Below the pieces are notes generated by a model that made no database searches, was not told where the DNA came from, and saw only the letters and a list, made by a program, of their open reading frames with translations. DNA of 64,000 bases from Cyclina sinensis (Eukaryota > Mollusca > Bivalvia > Venerida > Veneridae), in assembly GCA_012932295.1 (NCBI GenBank), contig JAAONU010000013.1:10752821-10816820 (forward strand), read 5' to 3'. How positions within the stretch are numbered: position 1 is the stretch's first letter; each line of letters starts with the position of its first letter. A program made the translations under genes and the position numbers. Below are positions 31,209 through 45,226 of this stretch, piece after piece.

Positions 31209-34200
31209 CTGTAAGAATTAAAAAAAAAATATTTTTAAAGAATATTCAGTTTTCTTTACATGTCAAGTGCGAGTTTGGCATCCCGGACATGGTGTAATCG
31301 TGCAGACAGATCACAATGCAATTTCATAAATTTTACAAGTATAAATAATGTACACACTGCAGTAATTGATCTAAGAAGTCCTATCTATTCCACTGAAAAG
31401 AGAAGAAAGAAAAAGAGGTCGCGGAATCAAGTCCAGCTGTTGACGCCGAGAACCAAACCCCCGGCGTATAAAATCGGCATAAACGTGTGAAATAAGAAAG
31501 GCTTTTCGTTCGTCTGTAGAAAGCTACATGTTACATGTTCAATACGATTTATATTTTATTATATCACACTGAACGTTATGTAATGAAATAATCTTTTCAC
31601 ATAACCACTCCGTCAAATAGGTATATTTAGTCTCAATATCAACTTCTTTGTTTCTTGGTTAAATATTAAAATAAATATTGCCTTCTCTAGAGAGAAACCT
31701 AACAAATCAATTTGATAAGAAATTAAACGCTCTGCGTGAAACTTGGTATCCAGAGAGCAATTGTAAATGATATTTTCAGCAAATTGCTTTTGTTAAGATG
31801 AGCGTGGGTTGAAGTGGTCATGTCGAAGAGAAGACGTTCTGTAACTTTTGATCAATTTAAAACAAATCTACGTCTCTTTTACACACGTTTAAGTTGTTGT
31901 GGTCAGTTTAAGGAGGAAAAGATTTGAATTTCTTATTTAAATGTAAACATGGGTTATTTCGGGATCGTTGTCCTGTCCTGTCTGATAATGATTCTGCACT
32001 TTGAGGTGGATATTTTATGTAAATTAAACAACGCATTTATGCAATACAATGAAATAAATCGGGCGAAAGTGATTGACACAATTACATATTGTATTAACTT
32101 ATTGTAATTTAAGGTCGTTACACCATCTCGCGATGCCTGTAGAGCAATTATTGAATATATCAGATCGGTAATTCACCTTAATTTCAGGGTAAACATTTTA
32201 TTGTACCTAAATGATAGGGTGTTTAGGTTGACCTCCGATTTTTTGTAAAAAGCGGTTTTGCTCACTGGAAAAGGAATTAAAGGGACAGTGAACTCTTGGA
32301 AAACATGTTGAAATAGTGTTACTAATCTCAAACTAATGTTTAGTTTAACTGCATAATATGAGTAAAAATGAGAAAATAATGTATATATTAAGTTTGAAGT
32401 GTTATTCCATCCTTACTACACAATATAACCTGATGCATGTTATCATATTAATCAGTTCTGTCTAAATAGAAACGCTCGGATGTATAAATGAGTTATGATC
32501 ATCAGGTTCCATGACAGGAAGAGAAAAAATAACTGGGACCACTGACTTACAAATTGGTCAAGAACGCATATCGAAAACAAATGATTTTAATGGACAGGCC
32601 AGATTTTTGAAGATGAATGATTTGAATGTTAACTTAGAAGTACTATTTCACTCCTAAGTTTCTGACCCACCAGAAGTTTGAAATGACGGCTGTTCCTAGA
32701 CATGGTTGTTTTAAAATATGTATATTTTTGACACCATGTAGTTGACATTTGGCATTATCCCAGAGTATTATCAACATATCTTTTAGGACCGTTGACAGAT
32801 TCCAGGCAAAGTAAAATTTCACATCAATATCGTTTTAGTCTACAGTAACGCATCATTTCAATTATGAGTTTAACGGTATTGATAGCCGAAAGCAAAAGTA
32901 GACATTATAATTAATTAGACAAAAAGATAACAATGTAATTCAAGCTACTGAATTGTCAGGAGTGTAGCCAGTAGGTTACAGGTATTATATAATTAACTAC
33001 TCATAAAATAATAATGACAACCAATTCTTCATACAGTATGACACTGTCCCAGAGGCGAAAGGAAAAATCAAAAATACCCATCCGAATACCGTAAGTCAAA
33101 CTTAAATTATTGACCTTTGACTCGGAGATAATTTATGACCTGTCAAAAACTTAACTCGCAAATATAGCAACTACGTCAGCTAGGCCAGAAAAGCAAAATT
33201 CTTCTTATAAAGTATGAATAACTTGGGAAATACTGCTTATTATGTTAATGTTGTACTATACTTGTGGTCAGCACGTTCATATATAAATATATATGTTGAT
33301 AATATTATTGTGTATAAATGTCCCTTTTTCAACTGCAATCTTTAGTTTTCTTATCTTTTAATTTCCTATAAATAACAAGAAGAAATTGTTTATTAAATGC
33401 GTAAAGAAAATCTATTATGGGCGCGTGTCCTGTTTTGAACTTGCCTTAATTTCAGTAAATAGGTCTTAGCCGCTATCAGATACTATCATTTTAATCGAGT
33501 GTACTATTTGTAAATACGTTTGCCCGAAGCTCTTGAATAAAATGTTTGTTTTGTTATATGTAAGAAAGTTATAATATCTTATCATTTTATTTCATAAGGA
33601 AAACATGCAAATTAATGAAGAAACTTATTAGATACACATTTATGAGTTCCCTAAGGGCGCTCGTATAATTTGTTGTAAGGTAAAAAACAAGTGTCGCTGT
33701 GAGGGACACCAACTTATAACCTCGTATACATTAATAAATACTTAGTGAAGAACACACGCTTCTGGCCTTGAAAACATGTTTTTTTATTATAATTATTTTC
33801 TGTTTTAGTTTCGGTCATTTTTACATATAAAATACATTATACGAAAACAGAATCAAGTAAAATATTCCTCTGCTGTTGTCAGCTGTTGTGTGATAGTAGG
33901 ATATAAGTTTCTTCATTTGATTCACGAATTTCAACATTTTCTTCATTTTTGTAGCCGGTTGTCAAATTTTAAAAAGCATCACTGTACACCCTAACCCACC
34001 CCATCCCCTTCACCTTAGCGGTGTATTCTTATATCCAAAAGAGATGTTACAAATGAACTCGGATAAAACAAACCTTTTATCATTTATATGTACAGTTTCT
34101 TTTTACACAGTACTAACAATGTAAAAATTGAATGTTCGAAAAAAAAATGTAATTCAAACTGTTTCTTTGGTCAGGATTTTTCAAATACATGGACAGTTGT

Positions 34201-34645
34201 ATTGAGAGTAAGCATTACGTTGGATAGATAACACAATCGACACTTACTTGATAATTCTGATTACTTTTTTTTAATTTCCAATTACACATTTAGTTAATAA
34301 TGCAATCGAACTATGTCTGACATTTTTCTTACAAATGAAGTCCCTTGCTGTAACAAGTTCCATATTAATCCTATTTTTTCTTTATATCAAATTACAGCTA
34401 TACGTATAACTAAGATGACATGTGTTGTACATTGATTCTGACTCCCCAGTTTATGTGACAAAACCTCATTTTCTGTTACCGTGGAAACCCTATTCCCCGT
34501 ACAGAATATATCGGTAAATTTGATATTTGAGTTAAGGGTCTAGAAGACTTACAAACACATGTGCAAATGGCTTATTGATCGTTTACTTTCCTACAGGAAT
34601 AAGCTCATTCAACATGTTTAATAAAGTCGTTTTCAATCCCTCCTC
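31209..34645. other. Intergenic or far-upstream intronic DNA, no supported gene
   Basis: AT-rich sequence almost free of the composite repeats that fill the flanks. It may hold a long first intron of the minus-strand gene. I see no convincing exon on either strand. Confidence 0.4.
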
Positions 34646-34649
34646 TTAA

Positions 34650-34730
34650 ATATCATAGCCACGGTGTAGGGAACGAGCGTCGACCTTCTAGTCCGGAGGT
34701 CATGTGTTTGAGTTCCTTCAGTCAGTTTGG
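34650..34730 (+). mobile_element. Possible degenerate tRNA-derived SINE head
   Basis: ATAGCCACGGTGTAGGGAAC resembles box A and GTGTTTGAGTTCC (34703-34715) resembles box B at tRNA-like spacing. No other copy in the window confirms it. Confidence 0.35.
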
Positions 34731-34845
34731 AGTCCCTACATTTTTTGATTGGCTGCTTGTTTGAAGACCTTTTGAAGTAGTCATTGAAAAAAATATACAT
34801 AGTTATAGTGGACCATGTGAGCATCAACCATTCTAATTTTTTAGA

Positions 34846-34886
34846 CAATCTTAATTACACTTGAAGTGTAATTATCTGTAAGATTG
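34846..34886. repeat. Near-perfect 41-bp palindrome
   Basis: CAATCTTAATTACACTT is followed by its near-complement ending AGATTG, with a core palindrome AATTACACTT/AAGTGTAATT around a single central base. It could be a MITE remnant or extruding hairpin. Confidence 0.7.
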
Positions 34887-36740
34887 TATAGTAGCATGAA
34901 ATGAGTTGGAGTCTTAAATACAGCAAAATCAAACCCACTGACATGGTTAGCGCAAAAGACAGGAATTGCCGTCTCGATGCTTAAAGTCACGAAATAATTT
35001 CGGCATGTTGGAACTTACACGACGTGGCTAACAATTAGTATCTTGATACCGGCGGAGTTATAACAAAGTATTTCAAATGTATGTCACGGGTGTCTTTATG
35101 ATAAATAGATAGCACTTCAAAAGTACGGAACTACGTGTAAGGAACAGGTTAGATACAAGTTATCTGAAACGTGGTGTCAGCGTAAAATGTTAAATACCGC
35201 AATATGTGATTTTAATGTCCCTTTATGTATACATGAAAAAGCATTTTACTCAACTTGTAAGTACATGAGAATGTTTGATGTCCGCTGTATTTTTACCAAC
35301 AAAATATTTACAAACGTATCGGTTCATGTTGACATTTCAAATGTTAACGTGATAGGACTTTACCTAAGACCAATGAAAGTACAAGTCTTTCACACAACGA
35401 TAAAAATGTAAATAGAAATCAATAAACAAAAGGGCATCGCCAATATCTCTGTCAAAAAAAATCCCGTCAAAGATTACATGAGCACGATGGAGAGGGATCA
35501 GATCATTATTCATTATATGTACATTGGCCAATGTTTTCAATGTTTTTAAACCTTTTTTTCAAAAGTTAGGCTATTCTCAACAGACAATTTTGCTCGAAAA
35601 CAATGATTATGTAAAAGCTTAAATGGAAAAAAGTTACAGAAATTATAAATGAAAAAAAAAATACAAAGAACAATAATTATGTCAAAGCTTCAAAAAAGTT
35701 ACAGAAATTATCTGAAACCAAAAGATTATCTGAAGAACAAAAAATGCCTGAATGTGATCTTTTTTGAGTCGTAAAATCTGATTGATCGAAATGAAAGAGA
35801 AACACCTTCCTCTGATGAAAACTATGTTTAGAAAATCTCGTTAAATTATACTTTCTTTTACACCTGAACAGGTAGGGACTAATGTGAACATACTTTGAGG
35901 GAAAGAAAAACTATCTAGGTCTTTAAATGTTTAAATAATACATGCTATTAATTATTGTCGAGACAGATAGCCAGTCTTCATAATGGTTGCATTTTTTCTT
36001 TGCTTTTCGTGTACATTTTACAGCAAATTTATACTGTTTTACATACGGTACCGCAGTATTACAACACAAACTGCGTCTGAAAGTGAGACAGTCGGTTGAA
36101 CGGACGGTCTGTCAGAACTTTCAGTGTAAAGCGACCATGAGTCACAAGAGTGCCCAGACAAATTGGATTGTTAACATTCAAACTGAAACAATGTGATGTC
36201 TTGATATTATTATATAGCCAATGATACACTCAAATTTGAACAAGCCAAAAGTTAAACAGACCTAAGGAGATAACGAGAGATAAGTATGATTAGCGCCTCT
36301 TAGGGTTCACTCGGTGCAACAAATATGAACAAATACATATCACAAATAAAAAACGAAGAAATAAAACATTGTCATTTTTTTTTATCTTCTTTCAATAGTT
36401 TATGTTGCATTCGAGTTAAGGGTCCATTAAACTTGCTTTTTTTCAGTCAGAATTAGAACTAACATAATTTTTTTCACTGAATTTATATTATTAGTGTCCA
36501 CGTCTCCATAGGGTAAGAAACATTCTTAATTGTAGTGAACTGGGGTTCGAATATATTCCTAGGCTGTGTTTTCCCCTTGATTGTCTTTTTTAAAACTCAC
36601 AATGTTATCGCTTTAGCTTTCACTTCAAAGAAAACGATAAACCTAACCAGCTAAACAAAACAAAAAAATAAAGTAAAAATAAATTAATTAATTAATTAAA
36701 GGCACTAGGTTTGTCATTTTCTAAAGTGTAGGGTTTAATT

Positions 36741-36772
<32 letters not shown>

Positions 36773-38160
36773 ATGAAAGTTTAAAATTTTCACCAAAAAG
36801 AGGTAAGACATTTATTTAGAGATACAATCACTGCATAAATTTGAAACCTTTTTTACACTCCATAGCATTTTCATTTGAATTACTTATACATAAAAATAAG
36901 TTCAGTATCTACCTGTTTGTGATTTATCCATATTTTCTATTATGCAAAATAATCAGCTCCCGATCACATCTGTAATGACATCATCACACTTCTGTACATC
37001 ATTTTCTTGTTTCCGTGTTAGATAGATGCGGAAATGCAAGCAAAAATGTTACAGACGACTTTACGAGTTGTGTAAACGCTCGTCTAAATTAAAATGAGAT
37101 AGGATGCAAGCGTTTGATGTACGGAGATTGTTTAAACGAGCGCGTGGTCAAATTTTGATGAGATGGCCGCGGGATATTGTTTATATTTATAGCAATGTAC
37201 AACTTAACAAAGCCAATTATAAAACACGCAATCGACGCACTGTTTTTCTGTGATCATGATAATAAAAATTGCACCTTTTAATTGAGACGGTTTGAGTTAA
37301 AACATAATTTTGATGGTATTCGTAACACATATAGAATGGAATAGAACAGAACTGAACATATACTCTTTCCACAGCTATTAAACGAAACGCACCTATTTAG
37401 GAAAATTTTACAAGATTGCAAATTGCATTTTATTTGCCATTATTTTGTTTAACCGTACAGACATATCTTTTTTTCTGCAGCTTCACAGCTACGATGTGTG
37501 TCTTTTTTGGCAGAACTTTCCAGTATTCTCTAATGCACAATTTTCAAAGACAATGAACTAGCATTTATGATATTAAATAAATAAATAAATAAATAATCAT
37601 TCATTTATTTACAAATTTATTGCCGTTTACTATGTGACTTAAATAAATTTGGATTATTTGACGACCCTGATGTAAAATATTGATGAATAAGACAACTGAA
37701 AATGCTTACAGTACAGGTCAAACATCCCACACGACACTTTGAAAAATAATTTGAAATAAATTGTTACTTCCCTATTATCAGTCTTGATTTATTAAGAGAA
37801 TCTATGGAAGTAAGCCCAGTACACAGTTCTGATATCTATCTGACACTTTTGGCAAAATCATCGATTGAGATATATGAATGGAATGTGTAACATTATAAAA
37901 TACTTTACATTAATAGAATTTTTATAATCGTGATATATTGGGGTAAAGGGTTTAATTAGCACGTGTTCTTTTGTCCGCAGATAAAGTCGGTCGAATTTTT
38001 TATTAACTCAGTGTACTTTCAGGCGGAGCTCAAAGCCGAAAGAAAGGTGCCACTGAAAAACTTAAAAATAAAGATTTCCGCAATAAAAATTAGCAGTCGA
38101 CAAGAACGATTAACATAAAAATAACCGTAGTAACATTAGAAAGTTATTTTATATTCTCAA
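34887..38160. other. Intergenic DNA, no supported gene
   Basis: AT-rich with simple repeats: (TTAA)n near 36685-36700, T-rich runs near 36738-36768 and (AAAT)n near 37577-37593. Short open frames have no recognisable content. Confidence 0.4.
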
Positions 38161-38164
38161 TGTA

Positions 38165-38295
38165 AGGCACAGATATATGGAACCTTGCTTTAATGTTACA
38201 TCCGAAAGACAGTTGTTTTGTGGAAGAGTGAAGCCTGAATTACAAGTCCACTACGTTACCACTAGACCACTTATCCAGCCCGAGAACCATGTAAT
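38165..38295 (-). mobile_element. tRNA-derived SINE, family S, truncated minus-strand copy
   Basis: Read on the minus strand it has GTGGTCTAGTGGTAACG (box A region) and the family body TGTCTTTCGGATGTAACATT. It stops soon after a TTCCATATATCTGTGCC match to the body of copies A and B. The 3' half is missing. Confidence 0.65.
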
Positions 38296-38320
38296 AATAA
38301 TTATAGAGTTTATAACTGAT

Positions 38321-38342
38321 GTTGTTGTTGTTGTTGTTGTTG
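38321..38342 (+). repeat. (GTT)n microsatellite
   Basis: About seven GTT units directly after the truncated SINE. Confidence 0.9.
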
Positions 38343-39131
38343 TGATGCTTTATAAAATGCTTGCTTCAGATTAACCGTATATTACAAAAAGGGAAGAAAA
38401 AAAATCTAATATTACAATGTGGCTGCTGACATCAATTTTTTTTAGAATTAACATCTGAATGTAAATTTTATATTTCTTTAAACCTAGAGCGACGACGCAG
38501 ATGTCATTCCCTATAAGGCATCATCATGGACAATACCACTCCCGGAGAATTCATGATTTTCAACCCCGAACGCCCTCCCCCGCCCCGTAATTTTGACAGT
38601 GCAGAATTTCCCATCTCGTAAAAAAGAATTTACATATATGTAATATAAAATTCATCATTATTGAGAAATGTCATGGTTTTAGTACGTACAGAGAATTATA
38701 ACATAAAAATACAACTACAAAATTGCGGGAGGGGTATTGTCAGCATTGATTAAATTATCGGAGGAGAAATCATGTGAATTACCCGGGAGGGGAATTGTCC
38801 GTATCCCATCTTCGGTATTGCATGCCCATTTTTCTCTTTTATATATCTTTATGAGAATATATAGATTTGTATAAATTCAGAGGGATTTATAAGAATTAGA
38901 CTATTTCAAGATGGAAATGAAATATTCATCTATTCATACTTGTATGCTCTTTGACTGTGTATGTATTTACATCTTCATGTATGAATGTAAAACTTATGTT
39001 TAGTTACAATTTTTTAAATAAACTTTCTGTTATGCTCTATTTGAGCTTTGTTATCGTTGGTACCGGTGATGAGTCTGACCGACGTCTCGTGCTGGATGTA
39101 GTTTCTTCTAATTCTCTCTTTTCCAAGAGAA

Positions 39132-39149
39132 GTGTGTGTATGTGAGTGT

Positions 39150-39193
<44 letters not shown>
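39132..39193 (+). repeat. (GT)n followed by a 30-base G run
   Basis: An imperfect GT array (39132-39163) passes into G30 (39164-39193). G-quadruplex formation is likely and the true length is uncertain. Confidence 0.9.
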
Positions 39194-39194
<1 letters not shown>

Positions 39195-39636
39195 GGAGGG
39201 TCGGGCATAATGAGGTTACGAAAAATAGGCTATTTCAGAGACGCCTTGTTCTTTCACAAGTTCAGTACATAGAACTCGCACTTGGGACAACGGTTGAACG
39301 TCGTATCCGAACCAGTTTACGAAGTAGGAGTCGAGATCTGGACCCCTTGGAAAACAAGGTCCTCTTTATGTGTCTAGATATCGAACTACGGATTCACACC
39401 TATGCTACTCGTAAAGAACAGTTTCATATTGCCCAGTTGAAGATGTTTGAAAGGGAGGTAAGGAAATTACTAAAAAATACAGACGGAATTAGGAATTATC
39501 TTTCTTTGTAAAAATAAATGTATACATGACAAAAAATAAAGGCAACCAGACAGCCAGCCAAGCAAACGTTGATTGAAATTTCTAAGGAACTTAGTAAAAT
39601 ATACGTCGACAAAACATAAAAGCCTTTCCATGGCCA

Positions 39637-39661
39637 AGAGAGAGAGAGAGAGAGAGAGAGG
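39637..39661 (+). repeat. (AG)n microsatellite
   Basis: About 12 AG units. Confidence 0.9.
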
Positions 39662-39769
39662 ATGTGAAAATTTCAATAGTTTAGTTTAAAACTGCTCAGT
39701 TCGATTGGGAGACAAGTTTTTGCAGCTTAAATTAATCCCACTCGATGACTGTTTCCTGTATTCAAACCA

Positions 39770-39905
39770 GTATTTGCACCGACTGTGTGGACTTCGGAAT
39801 ATCACTGGATCATCTCACGTTTGGTAGCATTTGAATCAGTGACTGTTGATCGGGAGTATGGGGCTCTATCCACTGAATCGACCACTGCTCCACTTATATC
39901 AGTAA
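39770..39905 (-). mobile_element. Possible degenerate tRNA-derived element
   Basis: On the minus strand GGAGCAGTGGTCGATTCAGT resembles a tRNA head and GATTCAAATGCT a box B. There is only one copy, so this is tentative. Confidence 0.3.
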
Positions 39906-40218
39906 GAGTAAAAACTAACTATAAAAAATGCTTAACTGTTGAATATACTTATTGCTATTGTTCTTCACCTCGTAGTAGAAGACACAATATGTTTATCTAT
40001 ATTAACTGACGCTGAGCTTTACTCCAACCTGAAAATCGAAGTGGTTAAATTCATTGTATTAAGATCTAATAGTGCGCCAGCTTGCATTATTTACACGACA
40101 CCTTAATGATATACAGTGACTGTAGAAACCGCCAGCTGTAGCGATGTCGATGGGTATTCAAGAAAAGTCTAACCCTTCTCGTAGATGGCAAAGTCAGTTA
40201 CAAATCAAATCTGAAATA

Positions 40219-40288
40219 ATCATCTTGACCATCGTTATCGTCATTATCGTCGTCATCATCATCATTGCCATCATCATCATCATCATCA
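40219..40288 (+). repeat. (ATC)n-type microsatellite
   Basis: Imperfect ATC/GTC trinucleotide array. It creates an artificial Met/Ile-rich open frame on the other strand. Confidence 0.85.
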
Positions 40289-40299
40289 AAATTCGAATA

Positions 40300-42485
40300 T
40301 AAGAGAGCCCGGAAGTACAACCACTTTTGACAGATGTTAAGGTCATGGTCATTGCGCCTGTTTCTATTATTATTATCATCAATGGATCAAATGAAGATAA
40401 CGCATTCATTGTCATTGAATGACTTAACACAACTGATAAGAGAATGTTCATTTATACGCCGGTGATCGATAAAATTAAGTAAATCCTAAAATGTATGGCT
40501 GATATTATCTGCCTCATGAACATGAAATTTGGTAGAGTGTGTCATTTTGTTTTTTTTGTTGTTTGTTTGTTTTGTTCTGTTTTTTTCTTTGATTTTGTGT
40601 GCGTGTGTGTGTAGTGATACTAGGATAAAAAAGTCATTTTCCCACACATTCCGTGAGATATCTAAATCATGAACACGTTTACTTCCCGGGTTATTATTTT
40701 ATGCGTCCGACTCCTAGCAGACAGGCAACGGGTTTACTATTCTAATTTAAACTAGCGTGTGCATGACTCATCAATCGGTACCGTGAAAAGAAGCTCTGAC
40801 GGGTCTCGCACCTTTGACCTCTCACTCGTGAGCACGCTATCAAAGGCCTTGTATATACATGTATGTTAAACTGAAAGCTAGTGACTGAATAAGTCTAATC
40901 ACTTATTTTACCTAATGTTATATTGCACAAAGTCAGGAATGTTAGCGGAAACTAATACCCGATATACAAATAATTATAATTTCATGTCAGTTCAATATCT
41001 TAGGACGTGTATATGTATGAAATCTATATCTATGGAATGTTGTTAAATTTTTACATAATTTGTTTGCTAACATTTACGATATCAACGTAAAGTCTGATTG
41101 TACCAAACCGTATATCAACAAACTAAACACAGAAATAAATAAACCAGAGTAGATCGAAGAGAATTTTATTACTATTACATTGTTGAGATAAAAGTTGTTT
41201 GGGTGATTTAAGATAAAATAGACAAAGCAAAGAAATAGTAAATAGTTTTGTTCTGGTAATAAATGAATACAGACAAGAGCTCATACACCATAGAACCTAC
41301 ATTTATGGCGGTGAAACCGAACTGTCACACTGATGTCTTAACTCGAAAAAATGACTAAATGTATTTCGATGGTCTAGTGCAAATCTATTGTATTATCACG
41401 TGTAGTTATGATAATTTTACACTGAAGGGCTGAAACCATAACCAGCTGTATTTTCCGCTGTCACTTCCATCCCTGACTCACTCCAAATCTGAGGATATTT
41501 GAGTTTTTTTTCGCGCGTAGTCATAAATGCACACAGGAATGAAAAACTAACCAGGTTTTAGAGGTCTGAACGTCTATCACTGTTGACAGGAATCCCAAAC
41601 TTACAGGGGACTTTCATTCTAGTAAAACAAAAGAGAAAGATACTTTTTAAGATAGTCTACGCTAGTTTAACTTTTAAAACAAGAGCATCGTTTGAGGTTT
41701 TTTTTAATTACACAGGGCAGGCAATAATTTCAACTTTTATAAAATGACAATCAATAGTTTCATCTTATTTAACGAGTTAAAAAGTTACTCAGAAAGGTAA
41801 TTTCGAGTATTAAGGAATCTTTGGTAGTTATTATTGTTTAAGTTGTGAACCTCTAAACAATCCCTTTTTAATTCCACATACAATGTATTGTAAAACACAG
41901 CAACCACATTTAAAATTGCTTTAATATATATATATATATTTTGTAGATCTGCATCTGTGCTATGAAAAGGAAACAAATGAAACAAACAAACATACAGACA
42001 AACAAACACATAAACAAACAGCAACAAGAGAACAGAACTGTTTCTGCCGCTAATACTTATCAATCTTCTCACAGTCATCTCCCCTTTATTCGCTTGATTT
42101 CCAGCTATGCATACATGTATGAACTTTTTTAAAAGAAATTTTTCGCCCTTTTAACTTTGTTAAGTTAAAATGGGGAATTACATTGATGTAACAAGTCTGG
42201 AAGTTATAATATTAAAAGAAAATCATTTGAAAAAAAATTGTTTTACATTTCAACCTTGGCCATTCTAACTATTGATTATTGATCAGATATTTGCAATACA
42301 GTGTAGTATTTTACAATCTACTAAAACTCGTACTAGATTTTCAGGTGAAATCTAAGGGTTTTGAAACGGTTCATAACTTTCAAGCAAAAGGGCATTTTTC
42401 AGTATTCAAAGTTCAAAGGTGGCTATGTTCAATAATCTGCGCAGTTTCGCCGTCTTCTTGTTTTATTATATTAGAAAAAAAGTAA
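40300..42485. other. Intergenic DNA, no supported gene
   Basis: AT-rich with a short (TA)n near 41930-41940. No coding signal or larger repeat is recognised. Confidence 0.4.

Positions 42486-42488
<3 letters not shown>

Positions 42489-42555
<67 letters not shown>
42489..42555 (+). repeat. (AT)n microsatellite
   Basis: About 33 AT units followed by A-rich sequence. Confidence 0.9.
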
Positions 42556-42560
<5 letters not shown>

Positions 42561-43169
42561 TAAAAAAAAAAAACATTAAAAAAACATTAAAAAAACTTCT
42601 TACAAGTATAGCTTTCTAGCTATTCAATGAATTTAGTACATTTTTTATTAAAATATTATTGATCTGTTTTGCTTTAGAACAATGTAAAATCACAATATTT
42701 GAACTAATTTGAACTATGACGTATGATTCCATCTTCATTTGAATAGTCATCAATTTGTATTTTATTTCATTCATGCTTCTAAGAAAAAAATGTCAAAAAG
42801 AAAGAGAAAAAAGGAGCATAGTTTGTCACCCTCAGTGCGCATATACAACTTTTTTTCAACTCATAATGATGCACAGTCAAACAAACTGCGATAGAAAGAA
42901 AAGACCAATCGTAACAACTCGGCCCTTTCCGACAACTTCGTAAAAAGACTTACTGAAAGTCGCCCGAGGTCTTCCGAATGTGAAAAGACATGACAAAAGG
43001 GAAAAAAAATCTCCAGTCTAGTTCTTTTGCCTCAGAGTGAAAGAAGCAATGCAGCAGGAAAGATAATGTTATGGAAAAATATAATCTCGTATTCTCATAA
43101 CTGCCATTGATTGTAAGAATTGTGCAAGATGTTCTCATCAATTTACTTCTCTCTACTTGAGTTTACTAT

Positions 43170-43311
43170 CAGGAGCTTGAAATTGTATCTTTTGAGTCAT
43201 TCATGAATCGAACTGTATACCCAGTTTCTTTTTCTATATAAGTTTTTTTTATATACAGAAAAAGAAAGGGTTAAAACTCTTGACTGACTAAAATACAATT
43301 TCAAGTTCCTG
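43170..43311. mobile_element. 142-bp palindromic MITE-like element
   Basis: The left arm CAGGAGCTTGAAATTGTAT and right arm ATACAATTTCAAGTTCCTG are inverted repeats. A second nested pair, CTTTTTCTATATA / TATATACAGAAAAAG, lies at the centre. The whole element folds into one hairpin. Its arm end resembles that of the element at 45124-45226. Confidence 0.7.
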
Positions 43312-44154
43312 TAGTTTATTAAACCGTTGCATTACAAAGTGTTCCGGCCAATCTATTTCTTTTAAAAGTACAGTATAATGATTTCAAAGTCTTTCTTTAT
43401 TTGCTTTCACTAGTAAAATGTTCCTGATACTTTTGCTAATATACCTGCTTTTATACAAACGCAAACCAACAAAATAAATATATGTCTAAAGCATAACAGA
43501 TAGATTTTCAATCCGCATTTCTTTCATCCGCATTTCTTTTTGATTCCGTAACTATCAAAATATGAGGTCTTTTGGTTAAAATATTTTCCATTATCATAGA
43601 CTAGGTCATTTTGTTTTCACAAAGGAAAGTCATGCCTAGCTAAGTAATGCGCTAAATGCGTGTATCTGAATAAGATAAAACAAAAATGAAACATCAAAGT
43701 TACCATGTTTTGTCATGAAACGTAAAATTCGACAGCATAAATATCTGTGTCTTTTATCCGAATTGGTGATCCCTGTTTAACCGTGCATGTGGGGAGCATC
43801 TGTGTGCGAAATAAGCTGAATAATTTGATCGAACATGCTATATTTAATATTCACTTAATAGTATTTTTCCAGTTTTTCATTTTATACTCAATCATTTTCT
43901 AAAATGTTTTAATGACTGTTTTAATAACTACACTACATTTCTTCCGAACAACCCGGTAGCGGCCTACGTGCATCTTTGTTACTGTTGCCGTATTCTCAGA
44001 AGCATAGAAAAAGGAGGTGTGCATACTTTTAATATGCATTATTAAACACAATTTTTGATTGCAGAATATAAACGTAGTTTTTCCACATTGTATGCGAAAA
44101 ACTACCGTAAAATATCTCCTTTCGGATAGCATGGTGACTATTTACGAATTACGA

Positions 44155-44226
44155 GACCATGCCTGTATATGGTCGCATTGATATATGAATGTTAAAGTGG
44201 ACGTCCTCCTCGATGTCTGATTTTGA
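44155..44226. repeat. Dispersed repeat D, copy 1
   Basis: Contains ATGTTAAAGTGGACGTCCTC and CGATGTCTGATTTTGA. It matches, in inverted orientation, 46904-46987. A shorter piece resembles 55216-55242. Confidence 0.55.
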
Positions 44227-45123
44227 TTAGTGAGGTTTTATAGATGTTGGCCATGCTTCTTATTTCGGCTGATTAGTTGGTAGCTATTCTGACCTGTTTA
44301 TAAACATTTTTTTTCGCAGAGTAGTGTTTTCATCTTAGAATATGTAAAACTGAACTTTGTGTCGGGTTTTTAGTCTTTAAATTATACAAGCTCATATTTT
44401 TATGACAGGCCATTCAGATGACGTATAGCCTATTCATTCACAACCTTAAACTACAAATGTATTGCGTATTAGAAATGTACTGGATTGCATTCAATTACTG
44501 GTTTGCATTAAATTCCGGTATCGAAAACGAAAGTAGGAGAAAAATATTTTATTTTCTGAAAATCTGTTTGATTAAACGGGGGAAAAGAAGATGAATAACG
44601 AGGACTCTTTCAAAATATCTTTCAAACTTTTAAATCACAGAAGGTTTTAAAGATCACAGTGTCAGGCACAGGTAAAGATTTATTAGCAAATGACATTTTA
44701 CAGGGGAAGTGAAATTATATAAACTTCGCTTTTAATGCGCAAAAGGGGAGATAGCGATAAAATAATTTTTCTGTAAAAAGTATCAATTAATAAGAACAAT
44801 GTCTTCAAATATTTAAATAATGTATCTATATCGACTGTTGTTTGAACAACGGTACTTTTTTGCTATAGTAGAACAGGCGGGTGAAAACGCCGTAATCCGG
44901 GTTCCGGATATTCACTCATATAGGAAGTTCTCTTTTATAGATCTTATACAAGCATAAAATCTTTTCTTGTCGATTAACATGATTACCATGACCTAAATGA
45001 AATAAGCTGAGATAATTTGCATTTGACTTTGGCCAATAATCGACTACAGTATAAAAAGTAGCATGACCTGTCAAAGCCTTCTTGTTTCTGTTTTGGTCAT
45101 ACTGGTAAATACATTGAGGTAAA

Positions 45124-45226
45124 ACCACAGGATTTTGAAATTCTATCAATAATAGAGTGACAGTGTTAGAGGGCATAATTTTTACAATGTCACATGCTTA
45201 TTGATAGAATTTCAAACTCCTGTGGT
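45124..45226. mobile_element. 103-bp palindromic MITE-like element
   Basis: The left arm ACCACAGGATTTTGAAATTC continues to TATCAATA, and the right arm is its reverse complement with about two mismatches in 28-30. The core is short and AT-rich. No coding capacity. Confidence 0.75.

Noticed and set aside
35187..36196. Two open frames of about 70 codons on the plus strand
   Set aside because: No splice signals, domain or composition bias supporting coding.
39014..39208. Poly-Pro/His-Thr open frame on the minus strand
   Set aside because: Produced by the GT array and G30 run.
40194..40451. Met/Thr-rich open frame on the minus strand
   Set aside because: Produced by the ATC microsatellite.
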